DNA of 43,218 bases from Acidobacteriota bacterium (GCA_025354525.1 JANXMS010000156.1:1-43218), one strand, 5' to 3'; shown: positions 32,860-41,273, numbered from the stretch's first letter. Numbers and translations are program-made. Notes: generated from the sequence alone by a model not told the origin.

Positions 32860-34921
32860 GCGGTGGGCGGAGCATGTCGGGCTGGAGTTGCCGCGGCGTC
32901 ACGGCTCCGATCATGATCATGTTACGGGCCAACTCCGACTGAAGCATCTCGATCACGGCTTGGACTCCTTCTGCTCCGTAAGCGGCCAAGCCCCAGAGAG
33001 GCGGACGGGTGACGACGACGGCGGAGGCTCCGAGGATGAGCGCCTTGAGAATGTCGGTACCGCGGCGAAAGCTGCCATCGACGAGGACGGGGATGCGTCG
33101 TTGGACGGTTGCGACGATGGCGGGAAGCAGGGCGATGGAAGACAGGGGCGACCCATAGGTGGAGAGGATGAGGCCGGAGACTCCGCGGGCGATGGCGGTT
33201 TCAGCGTCGGCAGGGCGGAGGAGACCCTTCAGGACGATGGGGACGGCGACGCGTCGGCGGAAGCGGGTTAGAGCGGGCCAGTCTATCGCCTGATTGACCG
33301 GTAGCGTAATGACTAGGGCTTGAGCTCCGCTCGTGGGGGGATCGAGTTCCTGGAGAGCCGATTGCAACCAGAAGGGGCCGGGAGAGGCTGCGAGGATTTT
33401 GTCGAGCGGGTAACTGGATTGGCTGCTGATGATTTGGATGGCTTTCGCGGCGGCGGAGCCCCGGGCCATGGCGAGTTCGCCTTCCGGGTGGAAGCGCTTC
33501 TGAAGGGCGGCGGGGCCGACTACGATAGGCGCGAACATACTTTCGCCGAATAAGTTGGTGGTTAGATCGAGCTTAGTCGTATCGACCATGAGGCGGGAGC
33601 GGAAGGTAAGTCGCTCTAGGTCGGTTCGATTGCTGCCGGCGATGGCGGCGAAGACGGCGGGAGGGAGTTTGCTCTGGGCCATGGCTTCAAACTCGAGGAT
33701 GTTGACGAGTTCGCGGACCGGAGTCAGCGAGGGGGGGCGGAGGACGGGAGGGGCGACGGTGGGTTGGGGGGAGCGGATGCGTACGATGGAGGGGTTGATG
33801 GAGGCGATGGTGGGGCAGCCAGCTTCTGCCATGGCGAACATGAGTTCCTGCTGGAGAAGGGTTAGAATTCCTTTCACCCCGGCGGCACCGTACGCGGCCA
33901 GACCCCAGCGGGGGACGCGGCCAAGGCAGACGGCACTGGCTCCGAGAGCAAGCGCCTTGAGGATATCGCTGCCTCGGCGGAAGCCTCCGTCGATGAGGAT
34001 GGGGATGCGGCCTTTGACGGCAGCGACGATTTCGGGGAGGACTTCGAGGGTGGAGGGGGAATAGTCCAGGGCACGGCCACCATGATTGGAGATGATGATG
34101 CCGTCGAGGCCGCGTTCAATGCAGGTGAGGGCGGATTCGGCGGTGAGGATACCTTTGGCGAGCAGCGGGACCTTGACGAGGGGACGGATTTGGTCGAAGT
34201 AACTCCAGATGTACCAGTTGCGGTTTTGGAGGACGCGATAGGGGTTGGGGACATTACTGGGTCGAGGGGGCCGGCTGTCGGTTAAATTGTGATCGTGGAA
34301 CGGGCGCTCGTAGTAGGCCGATTGTTGGTCGATGGTGACGACGATGGCTTGTGCTCCGTTAGTTTGGGCGGTGTCGAGATAGGCTCTGGTGTCGTCGACG
34401 CTTTGGCGGGGATAGAGTTGCCACCATAAATTGCCTTTAGCGGCGGCATTGATTTTATCAAGACCGTAAGTAGCGTTATTACTGACGATCATGGGCGTTT
34501 TGGCGGCTTGGGTGGCGCCGCGAAAGGTGGCGAGTTCGCCTTCAGGATGGAGTTGGGAGTGGGCGGCGGAGGGAGCGAGGAGGAGGGGGAAAGCTAGTTT
34601 TTGACCGAAGAGTTCAATGGTCGTGTCGACGGCGGATGGTTTGGGGGAGCGGGGGAGGAGTTGGACCCAGTCGAAGGCGTCGCGGTTCCGGCGAAGGGTG
34701 AACTCGCTTTCGGCTCCGTAGGCGGTGTAGTTGTAGGCGAGGCGGGAGAGGCGGGCGTGGGCGACGGGTTCAAAGTCAAAGGCGTTGCGGAGTTCATCGA
34801 GGCGAGGAACGCGGGTGTGATCGCGAAAGGGGTCTTGCTGGGGGTGGAGAAGGGGGGAGGCCGCCAGGAGGGCGGATAGGTTGCGGAGCGCCGCTCGGCG
34901 GCTGGGTGGATAGATGGCCAT
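32831..34921 (-). CDS. double-domain FMN-dependent 2-hydroxy-acid oxidase, second domain degenerate
   Basis: This 696-residue protein is about twice the usual 350-390 of the glycolate/lactate oxidase family and contains two consecutive copies of the domain. In copy 1 (about 40-370) the flavin and catalytic residues are present: Y65, Y170 (WQLY), D198 (VTIDQQ), K256 (LAKG), H280 and R283 (ISNHGGR), and the phosphate loop DGGFRRGSDI. In copy 2 (about 400-670) only K565 and the loop DGSFRRGTDI remain. The Tyr is A426, WQLY is replaced by WLQS, and SNHGGR has become STYGSP (587-592). So copy 2 is probably catalytically dead but may still bind flavin or ligand. The N-terminus SRRAALRNLSALLAAS suggests Tat export. 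It diverges from the Xre/RES module. Confidence 0.88.
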   Translation of the reverse strand: MAIYPPSRRAALRNLSALLAASPLLHPQQDPFRDHTRVPRLDELRNAFDFEPVAHARLSRLAYNYTAYGAESEFTLRRNRDAFDWVQLLPRSPKPSAVDTTIELFGQKLAFPLLLAPSAAHSQLHPEGELATFRGATQAAKTPMIVSNNATYGLDKINAAAKGNLWWQLYPRQSVDDTRAYLDTAQTNGAQAIVVTIDQQSAYYERPFHDHNLTDSRPPRPSNVPNPYRVLQNRNWYIWSYFDQIRPLVKVPLLAKGILTAESALTCIERGLDGIIISNHGGRALDYSPSTLEVLPEIVAAVKGRIPILIDGGFRRGSDILKALALGASAVCLGRVPRWGLAAYGAAGVKGILTLLQQELMFAMAEAGCPTIASINPSIVRIRSPQPTVAPPVLRPPSLTPVRELVNILEFEAMAQSKLPPAVFAAIAGSNRTDLERLTFRSRLMVDTTKLDLTTNLFGESMFAPIVVGPAALQKRFHPEGELAMARGSAAAKAIQIISSQSSYPLDKILAASPGPFWLQSALQELDPPTSGAQALVITLPVNQAIDWPALTRFRRRVAVPIVLKGLLRPADAETAIARGVSGLILSTYGSPLSSIALLPAIVATVQRRIPVLVDGSFRRGTDILKALILGASAVVVTRPPLWGLAAYGAEGVQAVIEMLQSELARNMIMIGAVTPRQLQPDMLRPPLKAAASKSR

Positions 34922-34979
34922 GGGGAGTCAGGAGACAGGGTATCATCTCGTAGGATCCTTGATGAGACGGCGGTTTCGC

Positions 34980-35008
34980 TTGCATTCCGCGGGAAGAACA
35001 TTTACGAT
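34980..35008 (+). promoter_or_regulatory. promoter of the Xre/RES toxin-antitoxin operon
   Basis: TTGCAT (34980-34985) and TACGAT (35003-35008) are spaced by 17 bp, a good sigma70-type arrangement. AGGAG at 35016-35020 sits 5 nt before the antitoxin ATG at 35026. The start of transcription would fall within about 10-15 nt of the ribosome-binding site. Confidence 0.55.
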
Positions 35009-35025
35009 AACTTTCAGGAGCAATC

Positions 35026-35424
35026 ATGAGCGCCAGTATGAAATCAGTTGCGCCGGTGGAGGGTACCCGCTCGTTGGCGGCGCGGGAGACGTTGACGTCG
35101 GGAGTGCTGCAGGTGGCGACGTTGTTACATGTTTCGCAGGCGGATTTGGCGCGGATTCTGGGACTCAGCGCGGCCTCTATCTCACGGATGGCTTCGGGCC
35201 GCTACTTATTGGATCCAGAGGCGAAAGAGTGGCAGTTTGCGGCGTTGTTTGTACGGCTATTTCGTTCGCTCGATTCGATTACGGGAGGAAACGATGAGCT
35301 GTCGCGGCAGTGGCTGCGGAGTTACAACTCAGCGCTATCTGCCGCTCCGGCGAGTCTGCTGGGTGAGATTACTGGTCTGGTGAACGTGGTGCAATACCTT
35401 GATGCCTCCCGTGCCATCGTGTAA
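35026..35424 (+). CDS. Xre/MbcA/ParS-type antitoxin
   Basis: This 132-residue protein has an N-terminal Xre-like helix-turn-helix (VSQADLARILGLSAASISRM) and a C-terminal toxin-binding region of the MbcA/ParS (DUF2384-like) type. The latter ends in SLLGEITGLVNVVQYLDA. Such antitoxins bind and block RES-domain toxins and repress their own promoter. The toxin gene starts inside its last 23 nt, the usual order for this family. Its own promoter and Shine-Dalgarno are visible upstream. The HTH and context make this assignment strong. Confidence 0.88.
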   Translation: MSASMKSVAPVEGTRSLAARETLTSGVLQVATLLHVSQADLARILGLSAASISRMASGRYLLDPEAKEWQFAALFVRLFRSLDSITGGNDELSRQWLRSYNSALSAAPASLLGEITGLVNVVQYLDASRAIV

Positions 35425-36118
35425 GGTGATTGCCGGGGCTAGGGGTGAACGGGCGTTCAAAGCTTGGCGCGCGGTGGAGGCGCAGCATGTGGTTTCGACG
35501 CTGCGGCTGACGGGGAGCGACCCGGTTCGGCAGGAGTTGCTGGAGCGGATTTTGGAGGAGAGCAAGCCGACGTTACCGGAGGGGGCTCGGCAGCTTCATT
35601 ACTTATTGGCGACTCCATTTCGGTACCCGCCATCGGGGCGCGGGTCGCGGTTTCGGGCTTGGCCAGATGCGGGGGTTTTGTATGCGGCGCGCGAGCGGCG
35701 GACGGCCTGCGCGGAGATGGGTTACTGGCGTTGGCGGTTTTTGCGGGATAGCGAGGGGATGACAACGATGCCGGCGGCGGCGCTGACCGTTTTTCAGTTG
35801 GGGGCGGGGGGCGAAGGGATTGACCTGACGCTGGAGCCGCTGCGGGCGTGGCGGAAGGCTTGGACGAATCCGGTGGGCTATGGGCCGACGCAGGAGTTGG
35901 GACGCGAGGCTAGGGCGTTAGCGATGGAGTGGATTGCTTACGAATCGGTGCGGGATCCGGAGGCGGGGCTTTGCTATGCGGTGCTGGATCCGAGGGCGCT
36001 TCGGCTGCGGCAGCCGTTAGCGCGGGAGACTTGGTATTTGACGGTGACGGGGAGCGGGGCGATTTGGCAGCGGGAGCGGCAGCGTTTCGTTTTTTCCTTC
36101 GGCGAAATCGCTTTTTGA
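35402..36118 (+). CDS. RES-domain NAD+-degrading toxin
   Basis: From the ATG at 35402 this is a 238-residue protein; a TTG one codon earlier is less likely. The RES domain covers about residues 60-215. It begins RYPPSGRGSRFRAW and continues GVLYAARERRTACAEMGYW, holding the conserved Arg, Tyr and Glu of the active site, and ends with YESVRDPEAGLCYAVLDP. RES toxins of the MbcT/ParT type break down or transfer ADP-ribose from NAD+, stopping growth. The gene overlaps the antitoxin by 23 nt. Length and motifs look intact, so the pair may be active, in contrast to the broken toxin-antitoxin remnants nearby. Confidence 0.88.
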   Translation: MPPVPSCKVIAGARGERAFKAWRAVEAQHVVSTLRLTGSDPVRQELLERILEESKPTLPEGARQLHYLLATPFRYPPSGRGSRFRAWPDAGVLYAARERRTACAEMGYWRWRFLRDSEGMTTMPAAALTVFQLGAGGEGIDLTLEPLRAWRKAWTNPVGYGPTQELGREARALAMEWIAYESVRDPEAGLCYAVLDPRALRLRQPLARETWYLTVTGSGAIWQRERQRFVFSFGEIAF

Positions 36119-36566
36119 TAACCTGGCGCTTCGTCTGAAGAAGTATGGGTGGAAGCTGCTGGGTGCTTTGGCGATGTGGTTTGTTGGTTAGGCGTTCAGT
36201 AAGTTCGGGCTGCACTTGATGTTACTCGCTTGGAGAAGGAGAAGGTTGACCACACGATTGTGGGTCGGTGGCGCTCAAGATTGGGCTGGCGGTGGTGTTG
36301 ACGAGGGTTCTGGGGATTGAGACGTCGCCGTTTGCGGCGTTCATTGCTGGGGCTGGGTTGGCGATTGGAGCGGCGTGGTTGGCGTTGTTGTCGAACTTTG
36401 CCGCAGGGGGGGGGTTGGTGGTGTTATGACCGTACCAGACGGGCGACCATGTGTCGGCGGCCGGGCCACGGTTGGTTGCCGCGATTGATCAGAATTTTCG
36501 AGTCAGTAAACGTTGCTTTGATCGGACCGAGCTGTATGGGAGGATGGGTTACGGTTACTTGGCCTG
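36119..36566 (+). pseudogene. MscS-type mechanosensitive channel, remnant
   Basis: Immediately after the RES gene the plus strand encodes NLALRLKKYGWKLLGALAM, ending in a TAG. In another frame comes LEKEKVDHTIVG, then LKIGLAVVLTRVLGIETS and AAFIAGAGLAIGAAW with LSNFAAGG, the pore-lining helix region of MscS. A TGA at 36427-36429 is followed in frame by PYQTGDHVSAAG, matching the beta-domain entry of MscS. Later scraps (VAAIDQNF, ELYGR) fit the same domain. At least two in-frame stops and two frameshifts are visible, and the C-terminal part is missing. Confidence 0.85.
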
Positions 36567-36630
36567 ATGCGGCGACGGCGGATCCCCGAAGCAGGAGCGC
36601 TTTAACCCAAGCGTTCGAGAAACACACACT

Positions 36631-36770
36631 CGCACGCCGGTTTCGGCCGTTTTCGAGAACGTGCAGCATATGACGATCGAAGAACTCACCGAGGAGTTCG
36701 GCGTCGCGCGCGAACAGGTTGAGGCCGTATTGCAATTTGCGAGGCAGCGGTTGCGGCTGACCGCTAAGCG
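36631..36770 (+). pseudogene. DUF433-type antitoxin fragment
   Basis: The plus strand reads RTPVSAVFENVQHMTIEELT and then EEFGVAREQVEAVLQFARQR, the C-terminal half of a DUF433 (VapB-like) antitoxin. The N-terminal half is not found upstream. The frame stays open to 37047, but what follows is unrelated repeat sequence. No toxin gene of the usual partner type lies next to it. A shortened protein from GTG 36661 is possible but unlikely to work. Confidence 0.7.
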
Positions 36771-36875
36771 CTCACGGCGGCGTCCAAGGGAGAACGCGCC
36801 GTATGGCTTTTTGGTCGTCGGACAGGTAGAACCAGTTAGTGCGGACGTAGGTCTGTTTGCCGGCGCGCATGGGCG

Positions 36876-37084
36876 TTTGGGCTTTAGGCGGCATCGCTGC
36901 GGAATTGGGAACAGGGGAGGACTGAATCCGATGGTGCGGCGCGGGTGTTGCTGGCCGGGACCACGGTTGGGCCTGAGCCAGGATGCGTTCGCCGCGATTT
37001 TGGGCTTTAGGCGGCATCGCTGCGGAATTGGGAACAGGGAGAACTGACCCCGATGGTGCGGCGCGGGTGTTGCTGGCCGGGACC
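36876..37084. repeat. 86-87-bp direct repeat, two copies
   Basis: Copy 1 is 36876-36962 and copy 2 is 36999-37084, nearly identical over their length with one single-base indel and a few substitutions. Both start TTTGGGCTTTAGGCGGCATC and end at CTGGCCGGGACC. They are separated by 36 bp and lie between the DUF433 fragment and the sulfatase gene. Neither carries a convincing gene or a clear hairpin. They may be copies of a dispersed repeat or debris of a mobile element. Confidence 0.8.
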
Positions 37085-37142
37085 GCAATACGCGCTGAAG
37101 AGGGCGAGTTAATCGCGGGTAACCTTGTGATATTGTTTGCGC

Positions 37143-38513
37143 ATGTACCGTAGAAGCTTTTTGGCCTCCGCACTGGGAGCCGTGGCCGCTCCGAAACGGC
37201 CCCTGAATGTGCTGTTTGTTGTTTCCGATGACCTGACGTCCACCGCGCTGGGGTGCTATGGGCATCCGTTGGTGCAATCGCCGCATGTCGACTCGCTCGC
37301 GCGGAATGGGGTTCGGTTTGATCGGGCGTATTGCCAATATGCCCTGTGCGCTCCTTCTCGGGCTAGTTTTCTTACCGGGATGCGTCCGGATTCTACCCGG
37401 GTTTTGACTAACGGGCCGGACTTTCGGGAGTTTCTTCCTAGCCATGTGACCATGCCGCAGTTGTTTAAGAACAATGGCTACCAGGCGATCCGGGAGGGCA
37501 AGATGTTCCATATGGGCGTGCCCGGGACCGTCGGCACCGATAAGTGGCAAGACGCCGTAAGCTGGACCCACAACGGGAGCCCACAGGGGAAGGAACAGAA
37601 CTCCAAGGGCGAAGGGAAGAATCTGACCCCGCACATCGGGCCGGGCGTGGGAATGCAGTATGTGAAAACTCCCGATGCGAGCGAACAGGCGGACTTCGAT
37701 GCGGCTAATCGGGCGATTGGCCATTTAGAAAAACATAGGAATGAGCCGTTCTTTTTGGGGTTGGGGTTTGTGCGGCCGCATGTTCCGTTCGTGGCACCGA
37801 GCGAGTATTTCGATAAGTATCCGCTGGCGAAGATCAGGCTGGCGGAGAGGCGGGCCAATGACTTGGATGATATTCCAGCCGTGGTGGCACGGACGCTGGG
37901 TAATACGGCTGGCAATATGAAGATGAACGAAGATCAGCAGATGGAGGCGCTGCGGGCTTACTATGCCGCGATCTCGTTTATGGATGCGCAGTTGGGGCGG
38001 GTGCTGGGGACACTGGATCGGTTGGGGCTGCGGGAGAACACGGTGATTGTGTTCCAGGGTGACCATGGATGGCACCTGGGCGAACATACGTTTTGGCAGA
38101 AACGCAGCTTGATGGAGGAGTCGGCGAAAGTGCCGTTGGTGATTTCTGCTCCGGGGCGGAAGGCGCGGGGACAGGGATGCCGGGCGCTGGTGGAGTTGGT
38201 AGATGTGTATCCGACGGTGGCGGGGCTGTGTGGGTTGGTGGCACCGGCTAATTTGGAGGGGAAGACGATGCAGCCGCTGCTGGATGACCCGAAACGGGCG
38301 CATAAGATCGTCGCTCGGACGCAGTTGACTACGCCGAAGGTGGATGGCCGGGCGGTAAGGACGGCGGATTTTCGATATATCCGATGGAAGGCGGAGGGGG
38401 AGACGGCGGAGGAGCTTTATGACCATCGGAAGGATGCGCGGGAGTTTACGAACTTAGTGAATGACAGGCGGTATGCGGCGGAGTTGGGGCGGCATCGGGC
38501 GATGGTTCCTTAA
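37143..38513 (+). CDS. sulfatase (iduronate-2-sulfatase-like), Tat-exported
   Basis: The ATG at 37143 gives 456 residues beginning MYRRSFLASALG, a Tat-like leader; an in-frame TTG two codons earlier is less likely. The metal-binding start of the sulfatase domain is LNVLFVVSDDLTSTALGCYG. The active-site motif is CAPSRASFLTG, in which the cysteine would be oxidised to formylglycine. Later metal ligands are in VFQGDHGWHLGEH, and the family's LPQLFKNNGY...GKMFHMG segment is present as PQLFKNNGYQAI and GKMFHMG. This pattern is closest to iduronate-2-sulfatase-like members, which remove sulfate from polysaccharides or sugars. No sulfatase-maturating enzyme is in the window. The stop overlaps the next start by 1 nt. 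Confidence 0.92.
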   Translation: MYRRSFLASALGAVAAPKRPLNVLFVVSDDLTSTALGCYGHPLVQSPHVDSLARNGVRFDRAYCQYALCAPSRASFLTGMRPDSTRVLTNGPDFREFLPSHVTMPQLFKNNGYQAIREGKMFHMGVPGTVGTDKWQDAVSWTHNGSPQGKEQNSKGEGKNLTPHIGPGVGMQYVKTPDASEQADFDAANRAIGHLEKHRNEPFFLGLGFVRPHVPFVAPSEYFDKYPLAKIRLAERRANDLDDIPAVVARTLGNTAGNMKMNEDQQMEALRAYYAAISFMDAQLGRVLGTLDRLGLRENTVIVFQGDHGWHLGEHTFWQKRSLMEESAKVPLVISAPGRKARGQGCRALVELVDVYPTVAGLCGLVAPANLEGKTMQPLLDDPKRAHKIVARTQLTTPKVDGRAVRTADFRYIRWKAEGETAEELYDHRKDAREFTNLVNDRRYAAELGRHRAMVP

Positions 38514-39826
38514 TGGATTGGGCATCGGAGCTGGGCGCGTGGGGGGCGGTTAGCGTCGCGGAGGAGGAGCGGGGCGCGCATTCAGGGGACGTGAGCGGAC
38601 ATGCGGCTTCCCTGCCCCAGGTGGTGGTCTGGCCGCGGGACGGGGCGGGGGTGGCGGGGATATTGGCGTGGGCGAATGAGAGGGGGGTGGCGGTGACTCC
38701 GTGGGGGGCGGGGACTTCGGTGGAGGGGAACCCAATTCCGGTGGCGGGGGGGATTTTGTTGAGCTTGGCGCGGATGGACAGGATATTGGAAGTCAGTTTG
38801 GAGGGGAAGTATGGAGTGGTCGAAGCTGGGGTGAAGTATCGGGAGTTGAACCGGGCGCTGGCGGGGACGGGGTTGCACTTTGCGGTGGAGGTGGGCGGGG
38901 ATGCAACCGTCGGGGGGATGATCGGGAACAACGCGGCGGGGCCGAAGGCGGTGAAGTATGGGGCGACGAAGGAGCATGTTTTGGGGTTGGAGGTGGTGCT
39001 GGCGGATGGGCGGCGGATGCGGACGGGGAGCAAGGCTTGGAAGCAGAGTTGTGGGTATAACTTGACTCAGTTGATGGTGGGGAGCGAGGGAACCTTGGGA
39101 GTTATTATTGAAGCTACGGTGCGGCTGACGGCGGTGCCGGAGTTTGTGGAGGTATTAGTGGCGGAGTTTGGGAGCGTCGAGGAGGCAGTGGGGTGCGTGG
39201 GGAGGATGCGGGGTTTGGACGCGGGGGCGCTGGAGTTTTTGGATGGGTCGTTTATGGGTTTTTTGGGGGAGGCGGAGCGGGATACGCTTTTTTGCGAGTT
39301 TCATCGGGAAGGGGATGGGGAGGCGGCGGAGCGAATTTGTTTGGGGGGCGGGGCGGTTTCGGTTCGGCGGGGGACGGAGGCCGCGGACAGGGAAAGGTTA
39401 TGGGGGGCTCGGCTACGGGCTTATACGGCGGCGGGGGAGGCGCATGCGGGGAGTAAGTTGTTGACGACGGATACGGCGGTGCCGCTGGGGACGTTTGGGG
39501 CGATGGTTGGTTACTTACGGGAGGAATTAGTAAATCGGGGGTTAGTGGGCTATTTGTTGGGGCATGTAGGAGATGGGAATTTGCATGTAATTTTGCCTTA
39601 CAAGGATCGGGCGGAGTGGGAGAAGGTGAAGGAGTTTAGTCGGGCGGCGGTGGGGCGGAGTTTGGAACTGGGGGGGACGGCGAGCGGGGAGCATGGGGTG
39701 GGGATGGGGAAACGGGAGCATCTGGAGGCTGAGCACGGGCGGGAGGCGGTGGAGGTTATGCGGATGATTAAGCGGGGGATGGATCCGAAGGGGATTTTGA
39801 ATCCGGGGAAGGTGTTGCCGGGGTGA
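38513..39826 (+). CDS. FAD-linked oxidase, GlcD/D-lactate dehydrogenase-like
   Basis: This 437-residue protein has the FAD-binding type 4 domain. The flavin-binding strand-loop is VTPWGAGTSVEGNPIPVAGG, followed by VEAGVKYRELNRAL, GGMIGNNAAGPKAVKYG and VGSEGTLGVI. The C-terminal FAD-oxidase domain contains LLGHVGDGNLHVILPY, with the His residues of the substrate site, and SGEHGVGMGK near the end. The match is to D-lactate/glycolate dehydrogenases that feed electrons to the membrane. No GlcE or GlcF partner follows. Its ATG overlaps the sulfatase stop (TAATG). It has no signal peptide, while the sulfatase is exported, so they act in different compartments. Codons are extremely G-rich. Confidence 0.9.
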   Translation: MDWASELGAWGAVSVAEEERGAHSGDVSGHAASLPQVVVWPRDGAGVAGILAWANERGVAVTPWGAGTSVEGNPIPVAGGILLSLARMDRILEVSLEGKYGVVEAGVKYRELNRALAGTGLHFAVEVGGDATVGGMIGNNAAGPKAVKYGATKEHVLGLEVVLADGRRMRTGSKAWKQSCGYNLTQLMVGSEGTLGVIIEATVRLTAVPEFVEVLVAEFGSVEEAVGCVGRMRGLDAGALEFLDGSFMGFLGEAERDTLFCEFHREGDGEAAERICLGGGAVSVRRGTEAADRERLWGARLRAYTAAGEAHAGSKLLTTDTAVPLGTFGAMVGYLREELVNRGLVGYLLGHVGDGNLHVILPYKDRAEWEKVKEFSRAAVGRSLELGGTASGEHGVGMGKREHLEAEHGREAVEVMRMIKRGMDPKGILNPGKVLPG

Positions 39827-39828
39827 TG

Positions 39829-39847
39829 GCCGCCATTGGTGGGCGGC
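39829..39847 (+). terminator. weak hairpin after the GlcD-like gene
   Basis: GCCGCC (39829-39834) and GGCGGC (39842-39847) form a 6-bp GC stem with a 7-nt loop, 2 nt after the TGA. There is no U-run, so termination is only suggested by position. Confidence 0.3.
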
Positions 39848-40024
39848 ATGAATGATAGTACAGAGTTGTATCTATATGGACGCAGGACGCGTCGACGCGG
39901 GTTTTCAAGAGCATGTGGTTTCTCCACTTTTCCCGCACAGAAAGCGGATCAGCGATGGAGGACTTTGCGCCGCGGCTCGGGCGACCGAGGATGGGAGAAT
40001 TGATGCCGACGATGGGAGGGGGGC

Positions 40025-40279
40025 GTGATCAAACAGCGGATGGCCCGTCCGAATGAGGGGAAATAAGGTGGGTACCGAGCGATCATCCTTTTCCGGCGAG
40101 GCGAGCGCTTGTTCTTTGTCTATGGCTTAGCTAAGAACGAGCAGGAGAACATCAATAAGAGCGACGAACGCGACTTCAAGGAATTGGCCAACCTTATTCT
40201 GGCGGCCTTCGAGAAGCCGTTAGGAAGTCGTATCGAAGACGGCAAATACATAGAGGTGATGTGCGACGCAAAGAATTAA
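40025..40279 (+). pseudogene. HigB/RelE-type toxin, broken
   Basis: From about 40025 the frame reads VIKQRMARPNEGK, meets a TAA at 40064-40066, and continues GGYRAIILFRRGERLFFVYG, then LAKNEQENINKSDERDFKEL, to the TAA at 40277-40279. This matches the HigB2-like RelE/ParE family whose members contain KSGGYR at the point where the stop now lies. Upstream, IDADDG appears in another frame, so a frameshift has separated the N-terminus as well. It is followed by a broken HigA-like antitoxin. Confidence 0.82.
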
Positions 40280-40295
40280 AGTCTATAAGAGCAAT

Positions 40296-40589
40296 GTGAA
40301 GGCGGCGGTTCATCAGACGGCTTCCGATGTATATGAGGCGGGGCTGATTGATCGGCAGACGATGCGGCGGTTTGACGAAGCGTGTTTGACCCCGATTCAT
40401 GCGTTTACCGGTGAGGACATTCGGGCGCTGCGTTAACGGGAGGAGGTTAGCCAAACGGTATTCGCGCACTACCTAAACGTTTCACACAATTCCGTCAGCC
40501 AGTGGGAGAGGGGACAAAATAAGCCGGCCGGGCCGTTAATGAAATTACTCTCGTTGGTGGAGCGGAAGGGGCTGGGGGCTATCGCCTGA
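40296..40589 (+). pseudogene. HigA-like Xre antitoxin, interrupted by a stop codon
   Basis: From a possible GTG at 40296 the frame reads AAVHQTASDVYEAGLID, then FDEACLTPIHAFTGEDIRAL, and stops at TAA 40434-40436. It continues in the same frame with a complete helix-turn-helix (EEVSQTVFAHYLNVSHNSVS, then QWERGQNKPAG) to TGA 40587-40589. One nonsense codon separates the N-terminal part from the DNA-binding domain. The order toxin then antitoxin is that of HigBA modules. Confidence 0.82.
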
Positions 40590-40634
40590 ATTTTGGATTT
40601 GCATGCGATACACTGTGAGGGCGAGGAGACCGGA

Positions 40635-41273
40635 ATGAGTGAGATTCGACCGAATCGGCGGGACGTTTTGGAGCGATGCATTGCGAGCGGATTGTTGCTG
40701 GGCGGGGTGACTGTGACGCAACGACAGCTGCTGGGATTCTGGGAGCAGGCCGAAGCCGCAGCCCATAAACCGACCTCGGCGGAGGTTTTGGGACCTTTCT
40801 TTCGGAAGGGTGCCCCTAATATGAAAACGCTGCGGGGGGCCGGAGATCTGGGCTTTCCTTTGCAGGTTGTCGGGAAAGTTTTGAATACCAAGGGCCTGTT
40901 GGTGGAGGGGGCTACCGTCGACTTCTGGCACGCCGACCATGCGGGCCGGTATGATACGAAAGGCTATAAGTATCGGACGAAAGTCACTCCGGACGGGACG
41001 GGGGAGTATGCGGTCGATACTATCCTGCCGGGACATTATGAAGATCGTCCGGCGCAGCATATCCACTACCTGATTGCGGCTCCGGGGCATAAGACTTTGG
41101 TTACTCAGGCTTACTTTGCGACGGACCCGTTTTTTGAGGGAGATCCCGCGAAGAACTGGAATAAGCGAGGTATTGCGCATAATCGGGAGCTGGTTTTGCC
41201 GGTGAAGTTATTCGAAGGGCCGGCGGCTCCGCGGGCGGAGATTCGATTCGATATCGTGTTGGAGAGAGCGTAA
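40635..41273 (+). CDS. intradiol ring-cleavage dioxygenase-like protein, Tat-exported
   Basis: I chose ATG 40635, preceded by GAGGAG about 8 nt upstream, giving 212 residues. An open extension further upstream has no ribosome-binding site. The N-terminus NRRDVLERCIASGLLLGG is a Tat leader. The rest is a compact intradiol dioxygenase beta-sandwich with the family's WxAD..GRYD segment. Candidate Fe(III) ligands are Y106 (GRYD), Y135 (PGHY), H142 and H144 (QHIHY). It lacks the N-terminal helical dimerisation domain of catechol 1,2-dioxygenases. Exported members in soil bacteria may act on aromatic or lignin-like compounds outside the cytoplasm. The WD40-type gene begins directly after its stop. 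Confidence 0.87.
   Translation: MSEIRPNRRDVLERCIASGLLLGGVTVTQRQLLGFWEQAEAAAHKPTSAEVLGPFFRKGAPNMKTLRGAGDLGFPLQVVGKVLNTKGLLVEGATVDFWHADHAGRYDTKGYKYRTKVTPDGTGEYAVDTILPGHYEDRPAQHIHYLIAAPGHKTLVTQAYFATDPFFEGDPAKNWNKRGIAHNRELVLPVKLFEGPAAPRAEIRFDIVLERA

Noticed and set aside
36555-37724. 389-residue minus-strand frame
   Set aside because: It crosses the direct repeats and runs antisense into the sulfatase; no family signature is present and the sulfatase frame is well supported.
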